Assembly: GCA_947074265.1 (NCBI GenBank) | Contig: CAMTPD010000016.1 | Location: 1 to 12,049, forward strand | Direction of reading: 5' to 3' | DNA from: an uncultured Porphyromonadaceae bacterium | Lineage (GTDB): Bacteria; Bacteroidota; Bacteroidia; Bacteroidales; CAMTPD01 | Length of the DNA: 12,049 nucleotides | Part shown: piece after piece, positions 1 to 6,501 of the stretch | Position numbering within the stretch: position 1 is the first letter of the stretch | Layout of the letters: every line of letters begins with the position of its first letter | Notes under the pieces: generated by a model | The model's database searches: none | Told to the model about the DNA's origin: nothing | The model's input: the letters and a program-made list of their open reading frames with translations, nothing else | Position numbers and translations under genes: made by a program

Positions 1-3000
1 ATACTACCACAGTAGAGTTGGTTGTTTCCAACAACCGCAAAATGATGGTAGATTTCTATGGCGATAATATTTTCAGAGTTTTTCAAGATAACAACGGTGG
101 CATTATCCGCAATCCTGAAGCAAAACCCGAAGCTATTATCCTTGTAAACAATCCGAGAAGACCCATTACAAAGTTAGACCTATCCGACAATGGAAACGCT
201 TTCGTTGTAACTACTGGCAAGGCTCAACTCGAATTTGATAAGAAAACTTCCCTGCTGAAGGCTACCAATTTAGAAACCAATCAGGTTGCATTTCAAGAAG
301 TAGCTCCGGCACAGTTCGACGAGAAAAAAGTAACACTAAGCCTCAAAGGAAATCCGAAAGAATACTTCTACGGTGGCGGGGTACAAAACGGACGTTTCTC
401 GCACAAAGGCAAAGTAATCTCAATCGAAAATCAAAACAGTTGGACCGACGGTGGCGTAGCTTCACCAACACCTTATTATTGGTCTACCGATGGCTACGGG
501 GTGATGTGGCATACCTTCAAAAAAGGAAAATACGATTTTGGAGCTGAGGCGGCCGATCAAGTAAAACTATTCCACGAAACAGACTACCTCGACGTATTTT
601 ATATGATCAATGATGGAGCTGTTCCATTGTTAAACGATTTCTACCAACTAACGGGTAATCCCGTATTATTGCCTAAGTTTGGCTTCTATCAAGGACACCT
701 CAATGCCTACAACCGCGACTACTGGGTAGAAGACGAAAAAGGAATCCTTTTCGAAGATGGCAAACGATACAAAGAAGCTCAAAAAGATAACGGTGGCGTA
801 AAAGAATCGCTGAATGGCGAAAAAGGAAACTACCAGTTCTCGGCACGTGCCGTAATAGATCGTTACCTCAATCACGATATGCCGATCGGATGGCTATTGC
901 CAAATGACGGATACGGTGCAGGTTACGGACAAACAGAAACCGTAGACGGTAATATTGCAAATCTAAAAAGTCTGACCGACTATGCACATAGCAAAGGTGT
1001 AGAGATCGGACTTTGGACACAATCAGACTTACATCCGAAACCGGAAATCAGTGCGCTACTTCAACGCGACATCGTGAAAGAAGTAAAAGATGCAGGCGTA
1101 CGCGTTTTGAAAACCGACGTGGCATGGGTAGGTGCAGGATACTCTTTCGGGCTTAACGGAATCACCGACGTTGCAGAAATCATGACATACTATGGTAACG
1201 ATGCACGTCCGTTTATCATTTCGCTCGACGGATGGGCAGGAACACAACGCTATGCCGGTATCTGGAGTGGCGACCAGTCGGGCGGTGTATGGGAATACAT
1301 TCGTTTCCATATTCCTACCTATATCGGATCAGGTCTTTCGGGTCAGCCAAATATCACGTCTGATATGGACGGTATCTTTGGCGGAAAGAATCCGGTTGTA
1401 AACATTCGCGATTTCCAGTGGAAAACCTGGACACCGATGGAACTGAATATGGATGGTTGGGGATCGAACGAAAAGTATCCGCATGCATTGGGCGAACCGG
1501 CTACATCGATCAACCGTCACTACCTTAAGCTAAAATCTGAGCTTTTGCCTTATGCTTATAGCGTTGCGGAAGAGTCGGTAGACGGATTGCCAATGATTCG
1601 TGCCATGTTCCTTGAATATCCAAACGATTATACCTACGGCAAATCGACACAATATCAATTCCTATACGGACCGTCGTTCCTGGTAGCTCCAATCTATCAG
1701 CCTACACGTGCCGATGAAAAAGGAAACGATATCCGCAATACGATCTATCTTCCCGAAGGTACTTGGATCGACTATTTCAACGGCGACCTTTACGAAGGCA
1801 ACCGTATCATCAACAACTACGATGCACCAATCTGGAAATTGCCGGTATTTGTAAAGAACGGAGCAATCATTCCAATGGTAAATCCGAACAACAACGTAGC
1901 AGAGATCAACAAAGGGTTGCGTATTTACGAAATCTACCCTTACGGAGCAAGCTCGTTTGTTGAATACGACGACGATGGTGTTACCGAGCAATACCGTCAA
2001 GGTAAATCGGCCGTTACATTGATCGAAAGCAACGTAGATAAAAAGAACAATGCCGTGATCACTGTACATCCGGCCAAAGGTTCGTTCGACGGATTTGAGA
2101 AAAACAAAGCAACGGAATTCAGAATCAATACAACAAGCAAGCCGAAAAAGGTAACCGCAAAAGTTGGCAAGCAAACGGTGAAGCTAACAGAGGTTGCAAC
2201 CGAAGATGCTTTCAACAAAGGTACCAACGTGTACTTCTACAACCCATCTCCAAACTTGAACAAGTTTGCCACTGCGGGAAGCGAATTTGCTAACGTAGCA
2301 ATCACAAAGAATCCGCAAGTGATGGTTAAATTAGCGGCAACTGATATTACAGCCGCACCAACTGTAGTTACGGTAGAAGGCTTCGAGTTTGCTCCGGCAG
2401 ATACACATCGTGTAAAAACAGGTACACTTTCAGCACCTCAGAATGCAGTTGTAACTGAAGAAAATACAGAGGCTTATACCATGAAACCTACTTGGGCAAC
2501 AGTGGATAATGCCGATTATTACGAAATCGAGTTCAACAACATGCTTTATTCTACCATCAAAGATACAGAGCTGTTGTTTGAAGATCTTCAGGCAGAAACG
2601 CCGTACACATTTAAAGTACGTGCTGTAAATAAAGATGGTGTATCGGATTGGACAACCTTCAATGCGACTACGAAATCGAACCCACTTGAGTTTGCGATCA
2701 AAGGTATCACTGCTCAAACTTCAGCAGCAAACCAAGGAGGTCAAGGGGTAAACAAACTGTTCGACTTCGACGAAAGCAACACTTGGCATACCAAATGGAG
2801 TACCAAGGCAGTTCCGTTTGAAATGATAGTAGACCTGAATACCATCAATCAACTCGACAAGTTCCACTACTTGCCAAGGGGAGAGCGTGGCAACGGTATC
2901 TTGAAAAAAGGAACGGTATCTTATAGTATGGATCGTGAAAACTGGACCGATGCCGGAGCATTCGACTGGGAGGCAGATACAGAAGAAAAAGTCTTTACGT

Positions 3001-3704
3001 TCAAAGGAAATCCTACCGTACGTTATATCAAGCTAAATGTAACAGAGGCAGTAGGAGACTATGGTTCGGGACGCGAAATGTATGTATTCAAAGTTCCGGG
3101 TACAGAAAGCTATATTCCGGGAGACATCAACAACGACCGATTGATCAATCGAAACGACCTTACGTCGTATATGAACTATACCGGTCTTCGTCGTGGCGAT
3201 GCCGACTTTGAAGGGTATATCAGCAATGGCGACTTGAACAAAAACGACCTGATCGATGCATACGATATCTCGGTTGTGGCAACACGCTGCGATGGTGGAG
3301 CTGCCAAAGACTCGATCGGTAAAGTAGCCGGAACGATACAAATCTCTACACCAAAGAAAGCATACAATGCCGGTGATGTAGTTGAGATCCTTGTAAAAGG
3401 AACAGATCTACAATCTGTAAATGCGTTGAGTTTCGCATTGCCATACAATCCGCAAGATTACGAATTTGTAACGGTAGAACCAATCGGAATCAAGGCAATG
3501 GAAAATCTAACCAACGACCGCTTACACACCAACGGAACAAAAGCACTGTATCCAACCTTTGTAAACGTAGGTAAGAAAGAAGCATTGGAAGGCACAACAG
3601 ACCTGTTTGTGTTGAAGTTGAAAGCACGTCGCAACGTGAAGTTCGACCTCAAACCAATCGACGGATACTTGGTAGACAAAGACCTAAACTATGTAACATT
3701 CTAA
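1..3704 (+). CDS. Secreted GH31 glycoside hydrolase with FN3, CBM32-like, dockerin and cohesin-like domains (5' partial)
   Basis: The frame is open from the first in-frame codon at base 3, so the signal peptide and true start lie outside the window. Residues below are counted from a TTG at 18, the first possible in-window start. Order: N-terminal beta-sandwich (about 20-200), GH31 TIM barrel (about 210-560), distal beta region with a DUF5110-like motif (about 630-690), FN3 (about 805-888), F5/8C or CBM32-like lectin domain (about 890-1028), type I dockerin with two Ca-binding loops (D1036xN1038xD1040...D1047 and D1072...D1083), and a cohesin-like beta domain (about 1105-1228). The predicted nucleophile is D367 in LKTDVAWVG and the acid/base is D419 in WSGDQ. 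GH31 enzymes are retaining alpha-glycosidases. This architecture resembles the GH31 alpha-N-acetylgalactosaminidases (mucin O-glycan or GalNAc targets), but alpha-glucosidase, xylosidase or galactosidase activity cannot be excluded. It is probably exported. A hairpin terminator begins 33 bp after the stop. Confidence 0.93.
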   Translation, partial: TTTVELVVSNNRKMMVDFYGDNIFRVFQDNNGGIIRNPEAKPEAIILVNNPRRPITKLDLSDNGNAFVVTTGKAQLEFDKKTSLLKATNLETNQVAFQEVAPAQFDEKKVTLSLKGNPKEYFYGGGVQNGRFSHKGKVISIENQNSWTDGGVASPTPYYWSTDGYGVMWHTFKKGKYDFGAEAADQVKLFHETDYLDVFYMINDGAVPLLNDFYQLTGNPVLLPKFGFYQGHLNAYNRDYWVEDEKGILFEDGKRYKEAQKDNGGVKESLNGEKGNYQFSARAVIDRYLNHDMPIGWLLPNDGYGAGYGQTETVDGNIANLKSLTDYAHSKGVEIGLWTQSDLHPKPEISALLQRDIVKEVKDAGVRVLKTDVAWVGAGYSFGLNGITDVAEIMTYYGNDARPFIISLDGWAGTQRYAGIWSGDQSGGVWEYIRFHIPTYIGSGLSGQPNITSDMDGIFGGKNPVVNIRDFQWKTWTPMELNMDGWGSNEKYPHALGEPATSINRHYLKLKSELLPYAYSVAEESVDGLPMIRAMFLEYPNDYTYGKSTQYQFLYGPSFLVAPIYQPTRADEKGNDIRNTIYLPEGTWIDYFNGDLYEGNRIINNYDAPIWKLPVFVKNGAIIPMVNPNNNVAEINKGLRIYEIYPYGASSFVEYDDDGVTEQYRQGKSAVTLIESNVDKKNNAVITVHPAKGSFDGFEKNKATEFRINTTSKPKKVTAKVGKQTVKLTEVATEDAFNKGTNVYFYNPSPNLNKFATAGSEFANVAITKNPQVMVKLAATDITAAPTVVTVEGFEFAPADTHRVKTGTLSAPQNAVVTEENTEAYTMKPTWATVDNADYYEIEFNNMLYSTIKDTELLFEDLQAETPYTFKVRAVNKDGVSDWTTFNATTKSNPLEFAIKGITAQTSAANQGGQGVNKLFDFDESNTWHTKWSTKAVPFEMIVDLNTINQLDKFHYLPRGERGNGILKKGTVSYSMDRENWTDAGAFDWEADTEEKVFTFKGNPTVRYIKLNVTEAVGDYGSGREMYVFKVPGTESYIPGDINNDRLINRNDLTSYMNYTGLRRGDADFEGYISNGDLNKNDLIDAYDISVVATRCDGGAAKDSIGKVAGTIQISTPKKAYNAGDVVEILVKGTDLQSVNALSFALPYNPQDYEFVTVEPIGIKAMENLTNDRLHTNGTKALYPTFVNVGKKEALEGTTDLFVLKLKARRNVKFDLKPIDGYLVDKDLNYVTF

Positions 3705-3736
3705 AGTTACTTTACATAGCTAAAAGCTAAATTAGC

Positions 3737-3786
3737 AAAGCCGCGATCAATCACGACAACAGTGACGATCGCGGCTTTCTTCTTTT
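3737..3786 (+). terminator. Rho-independent terminator after the GH31 gene
   Basis: Perfect 12-bp arms AAAGCCGCGATC (3737-3748) and GATCGCGGCTTT (3767-3778) enclose an 18-nt loop that can itself pair TCAC with GTGA. The + strand continues with a T-rich tract (TTTCTTCTTTT). It sits between convergent genes and may also slow transcripts from the - strand lipoprotein gene, although the T tract on that side is short. Confidence 0.85.
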
Positions 3787-3848
3787 ATTGAAGTTGTTGA
3801 TTTATTCGATTTTAGTTTTGATGGCCTCGTAAGGCTCATTCGGATGCT

Positions 3849-4427
3849 TTAGTTTGCTTTAGCTGGGAAGTTAACAAACAATTTCGCCACAGCTTTATCT
3901 ACGGTAGATGCACTGTTAAACTGATTGTTGTTCGTATCCATAACACCCTCTACAGAAGCAGTGTAAACAATGTTCTTATTTGCAGCATCAACGATATCCA
4001 TAATCAAAACACCGTCTCGGTAAACTTCGGTTACTGTGTTGCCATTTTGATAATAATAAGGCCAATAGTTATTGCGTGGATAAATATAGCTACCCAAATA
4101 AGCAGCTAGCGGTTGCTCGCCCGGAACAAAATAATTAGATGCTTTTATTTTACTAGTCAAGCCAAAGTTGATCATGTAATTAGATGATTCAGATTCGCTA
4201 TAACCTCGTTCATTCATTTGTGTACGTATCGCACTTGCAATGTAATCGTATTCGGTTTGTGTCATCGGAGCAGGCAAAGCACCTTCCGAAGGTTTCACAA
4301 TACGATAGGTTTGTATAACGGATAAGTTTTGATTTTGATATACGTGACTGTTAATAAGCGTTGGTGTTGAGCATCCCATTAGAAACCCTGTTCCTAATAT
4401 GAATAATGAAGCTAGAACTTTTTTCAT
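3849..4427 (-). CDS. DUF4136-like lipoprotein
   Basis: A 192-residue protein with a lipoprotein signal peptide: a KK n-region, a hydrophobic stretch and the lipobox LMGC, with C19 as the lipidated residue. The mature start CSTPTL has no acidic run, so the usual Bacteroidetes surface-export signal is not evident; an inner leaflet, periplasm-facing outer-membrane location is inferred. The body resembles the DUF4136 family: a helical segment around 60-85 (DYIASAIRTQMNERGY), a Tyr/Asn/Pro-rich stretch at about 115-130, then GVLIMDIVDAANKNIVY and a final AVAKLFVNFP helix. The molecular role of DUF4136 proteins is unknown. It is a single gene, convergent with the GH31 gene. The ATG at 4427 is favoured because it gives a complete signal peptide. 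Family assignment is from remembered pattern, not a search. Confidence 0.85.
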   Translation of the reverse strand: MKKVLASLFILGTGFLMGCSTPTLINSHVYQNQNLSVIQTYRIVKPSEGALPAPMTQTEYDYIASAIRTQMNERGYSESESSNYMINFGLTSKIKASNYFVPGEQPLAAYLGSYIYPRNNYWPYYYQNGNTVTEVYRDGVLIMDIVDAANKNIVYTASVEGVMDTNNNQFNSASTVDKAVAKLFVNFPAKAN

Positions 4428-4678
4428 TGTTGATTTATTTTATCAATAAAACCACAAAAGAAGCACATTGTTTTTGTTTAGAAGAAGATTCGTGTTTTTG
4501 CCATCGTTTTCTAACTATACGATCAGATTTTATATTTAGATATTATCTGGGTTTTAGTTTGTAGTAAGGTGGTATGTGTTGGAAATAAGGTTGATACAAC
4601 AAAGGATGAGTGTTAGGTGTTATTATTAGTAGCTACTGGTTTATAGAAACACTCAAATAATTATACGATTGAAACAGT

Positions 4679-4697
4679 ATATCCGTTTAACGGATAT
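4679..4697. promoter_or_regulatory. 19-bp near-perfect palindrome, possible operator
   Basis: ATATCCGTT (4679-4687) and AACGGATAT (4689-4697) are perfect 9-bp arms around a single central T. Without a loop or T tract this is more like a dimeric-protein binding site than an RNA hairpin. It lies in the divergent spacer, 252 bp from the - strand start and 147 bp from the + strand start. No regulator can be named. Confidence 0.4.
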
Positions 4698-4770
4698 TGA
4701 TTAAACTAGATGATGATATGTATTCCATTAGAGCTATTTTACTGATTGTAGCTTTAGGGTTATCTGTCTT

Positions 4771-4797
4771 ACATGTTATTCATTGTAATTAACATGT
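4771..4797. promoter_or_regulatory. ACATGTTA / TAACATGT dyad upstream of the small peptide gene
   Basis: Arms ACATGTTA (4771-4778) and TAACATGT (4790-4797) are perfect 8-bp inverted repeats. Their ACATGT cores start 21 bp apart, two helical turns. The dyad ends 47 bp before the ATG of the small + strand gene and overlaps its weak -33 box, a position that suits a repressor. Function is inferred. Confidence 0.35.
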
Positions 4798-4843
4798 CTA
4801 ATAATGTAGTTTTATCATAGTGTTTATTAAAGTCTTTAATGTG

Positions 4844-4984
4844 ATGAAAACGTTTCTGTTTTTATGCATGTTGTTTGTAACATCAGCATGTGTGCAAGAA
4901 ATTGAGAGTTATGAAAAAGAGTATAATAAATCAGATTACTGCGAATTCTGTAATCAGCCGTTGCAAAAAGAACATATACATTAA
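4844..4984 (+). CDS. 46-residue lipoprotein-like small peptide with a CxxC pair
   Basis: The reading frame begins MKTFLFLCMLFVTSACVQE and ends QKEHIH. It has a short basic n-region, a hydrophobic core (residues 4-12) and a possible lipobox ending at C16 (VTSAC; Thr at -3 is atypical). The predicted mature part is about 30 residues, Glu/Tyr/Lys-rich, with C33-E-F-C36 and a terminal HIH that together could bind metal or form a disulphide. It is followed 42 bp later by a strong palindromic terminator, which suggests a real transcription unit. A GTG sits one codon upstream, but ATG is preferred. I do not recognise a family. The alternative is a chance ORF in AT-rich DNA; the signal-peptide pattern and the terminator argue against that. 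Confidence 0.55.
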   Translation: MKTFLFLCMLFVTSACVQEIESYEKEYNKSDYCEFCNQPLQKEHIH

Positions 4985-5026
4985 TCGAGGAGTGAGATAC
5001 TTGTATTAGTGAGTTGAGTTCGGTAC

Positions 5027-5072
5027 TTAATAAACAAGAGGGAATAAATATTTATTCCCTCTTGTTTATTAA
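5027..5072. terminator. 46-bp perfect palindrome, bidirectional terminator
   Basis: All 23 base pairs match, from TTAATAAACAAGAGGG outward-in to a centre between 5049 and 5050, with no built-in loop. RNA from either strand would form the same strong hairpin with an AT-rich end. It lies 42 bp after the stop of the + strand small peptide and 2 bp after the stop of the - strand 34-residue peptide, which is the place expected of a shared terminator. Confidence 0.8.
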
Positions 5073-5074
5073 AT

Positions 5075-5179
5075 CTAGATTATCGGGCATTTGTCGGGAG
5101 GGCGCGATTTGGGGCAGCGTCCGAGGAAGAGACCCAGTAGGGCCCAGATGAGTTCGAGAACTGATTTTAGTTTTTTCAT
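5075..5179 (-). CDS. 34-residue single-TM peptide (smalltalk-like)
   Basis: The translation starts MKKLKSVLELIWALLGLFLG, followed by RCPKSRPP and DKCPII. One hydrophobic segment (about residues 7-19) is flanked by a basic N-terminus and a Cys/Pro/basic tail, so it is probably an inner-membrane peptide. An in-frame TAG lies 18 codons upstream with no ATG between, so the ATG at 5179 is the start. It follows the GH73-type hydrolase by 80 bp in the same direction and ends 2 bp before the palindromic terminator. Tiny membrane peptides called smalltalk proteins are known beside cell-wall amidases and HU-like proteins in Bacteroidales. This one fits by size and place, but I cannot confirm sequence homology. 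A holin-like role is possible and untested. Confidence 0.65.
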   Translation of the reverse strand: MKKLKSVLELIWALLGLFLGRCPKSRPPDKCPII

Positions 5180-5259
5180 GCGATGTTGTTTTAATGGTGA
5201 ATATTCAAGATCGATAATAAAGAGCGTTGTTGTCTACATTACGCCAGGTTATTGTTTCA

Positions 5260-5799
5260 TTACGCCGCTTCGTTGTGGGAGCAGCCCGATGCAGCCGGTT
5301 CTTTTCGAAAGTCGATGATGAGCAGATCTTCGGCTTTGATGATTTCGCGGATGTCTTGTTCGATGCTGATCAACATTTTGCGGTAGCGAGGTCTGTCGTC
5401 GCCATTGGTTTCGCTGATGTAGGCACTGTAGGAGATGGCTTGCGCAAAACTTTCGGGATAGAACGATAGCTCGGCCTCTCTCGGGTATTGCACACGGAGC
5501 AATCTGCCATAGTCCATAAAGCTATCTACGGGCGTAGCATATCGGCGAAAGCAAAGACCTCTACTTGTTGTTTTGCTTTTACCACCATGCCAATAGTTGT
5601 TGGGTTTACCGCAAGCAATGATTCCGAAGTAATTGTTGCACGTTGTAGCCATGGAGCTTTCTCCCCATCCCGATTCAATTGCAGCCTGAGCCAAGATGAT
5701 AGACGGATTCAAGTCGAACGCCTTTGCCGCCTCGCAAGCCGCCTCAAAAAGCTGCTTTACAAACTTGGTTTTTTTAGAAGTAAACGGATTCTTTTTCAT
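5260..5799 (-). CDS. GH73-type glucosaminidase / peptidoglycan hydrolase, leaderless
   Basis: A 179-residue protein that is essentially one glucosaminidase domain (residues about 10-155). The signature is SIILAQAAIESGWGES with E42 as the likely catalytic acid, followed by NNYFGI (55-60) and the FRRYATPVDSFMDYGRLL segment (85-101) typical of this family. Such enzymes cleave the GlcNAc-MurNAc backbone of peptidoglycan. No signal peptide is visible: the N-terminus MKKNPFTSKKTKF is basic and polar. Export would therefore need a helper, or the enzyme acts on lysis as phage endolysins do. It starts 28 bp after the HU-like gene and is probably cotranscribed with it and with the small TM peptide downstream. 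Amidases often fill this position in related loci. Confidence 0.88.
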   Translation of the reverse strand: MKKNPFTSKKTKFVKQLFEAACEAAKAFDLNPSIILAQAAIESGWGESSMATTCNNYFGIIACGKPNNYWHGGKSKTTSRGLCFRRYATPVDSFMDYGRLLRVQYPREAELSFYPESFAQAISYSAYISETNGDDRPRYRKMLISIEQDIREIIKAEDLLIIDFRKEPAASGCSHNEAA

Positions 5800-5827
5800 G
5801 GTATCACAGTTTTATAACATCATTCGA

Positions 5828-6262
5828 TTAGTCTATTGTGTGAGGCTTGTCGCATTCTACGGATTTACCAACCGTTTCGATCAGTTCAAACTTTGCCTGA
5901 TCTCTGATTACTTGCATCGATAGCGACGGGCGAAACACCAGGTTGGGGCGTTTCATCAAATGCACCTTAAAGTCCTCTTCGGTAGCCACTCCGGTACTGC
6001 CGGCTTTGAGTTGGAAATTTCCGAATCCATCTATCACCACTGTTTCGCCGCGAAGCAAAGCTTTTTTCACCATCTGCACCATTCCGCAAATCACCAATCG
6101 GATGTCGCCTTCGCTAGCAGTGCTCACATCGCTGATATCATTGCTCATCTGATCAAGGGTGTATTTACCTGCCGACTTGGTCGCTCCGTATACCAATTTC
6201 GAATCTGCCGGCGCATCTTTGTGCATGTTTTTGCGCAATACGGTTTTGTACTTCAATGCCAT
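5828..6262 (-). CDS. HU-like DNA-binding protein (Bacteroidetes HU-HIG type)
   Basis: A 144-residue member of the HU/IHF superfamily in its longer Bacteroidetes form. Visible features are the N-terminal YKTVLRKN strand, a helical region with ISDVSTASEGDI (43-54), the family core VVIDGFGNFQL (75-85), an acidic turn ATEEDF, and a VFRPS strand (109-113) that corresponds to the base of the DNA-binding arm. The family binds and bends DNA; a role in this locus, such as packaging or regulating its DNA, is inferred. The C-terminal tail is not conserved. It is the first gene of a three-gene - strand cassette. The leader has a weak -7 match (TATCTTCG, 6318-6311) and a phased direct repeat. Confidence 0.9.
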   Translation of the reverse strand: MALKYKTVLRKNMHKDAPADSKLVYGATKSAGKYTLDQMSNDISDVSTASEGDIRLVICGMVQMVKKALLRGETVVIDGFGNFQLKAGSTGVATEEDFKVHLMKRPNLVFRPSLSMQVIRDQAKFELIETVGKSVECDKPHTID

Positions 6263-6341
6263 AACTTTTACGTTTTTAGTTGTTGAACATGTTGTTTTTT
6301 GATTACAGTTCGAAGATAGGGCAGGAGAGAAGCCTCTAATC

Positions 6342-6358
6342 CGTCAACGTGCGTCAAC
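6342..6358. promoter_or_regulatory. 10-bp-phased direct repeat upstream of the HU-like gene
   Basis: CGTCAAC occurs at 6342-6348 and 6352-6358, exactly one helical turn apart; on the - strand it reads GTTGACG twice. It lies 80-96 bp upstream of the HU-like start, in the promoter region. Such spacing suits cooperative binding of a regulator on one DNA face. The regulator is unknown. Confidence 0.4.
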
Positions 6359-6390
6359 TGCCGTAATTGCGAATAAACGATCGTGAAATA

Positions 6391-6448
6391 AGAAAAAAAC
6401 AAAGGGAACAGGCATTGTCTAACTTGAATAGACGTATCCTGTTCCCTT
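6391..6448 (-). terminator. Rho-independent terminator of the hchA-type gene
   Basis: Arms AAGGGAACAGG (6402-6412) and CCTGTTCCCTT (6438-6448) are perfect over 11 bp, with an inner GTCTA/TAGAC stem. On the - strand the hairpin is followed by a run of seven T (6399-6393). It lies 53 bp after the stop of the HchA-like gene and separates it from the HU cassette. Confidence 0.85.
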
Positions 6449-6501
6449 GAAACACTAAAATATCCGTTATCTTAATATCGAGAAATGATCTGCAAATAAG
6501 A

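Larger units (their letters stand above)
4428..4843. other. AT-rich intergenic spacer between divergent genes
   Basis: About 416 bp separate the divergent lipoprotein gene (-) and small-peptide gene (+). I see no convincing ORF, tRNA or repeat array. It holds two inverted repeats, listed separately, and presumably the promoters of both genes. A weak candidate for the + gene is ATTG (4782-4785), a 21-nt spacer and TAGTTTTA (4807-4814), which is one base off the Bacteroidetes TAnnTTTG box. Confidence 0.6.

Noticed and set aside
1662..2174. 170-codon - strand ORF inside the GH31 gene
   Set aside because: No recognisable domain, Cys/Val/Phe-rich composition, and complete overlap with a well supported GH31 coding region.
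5075..5179. Reading LGRC in the 34-residue peptide as a lipobox
   Set aside because: Arg at -1 is not accepted by signal peptidase II, so the peptide is better viewed as a TM peptide than a lipoprotein.
5091..5817. Several + strand ORFs of 75-109 codons across the HU cassette
   Set aside because: They are antisense to the GH73-type gene and the small peptide and show no family features.
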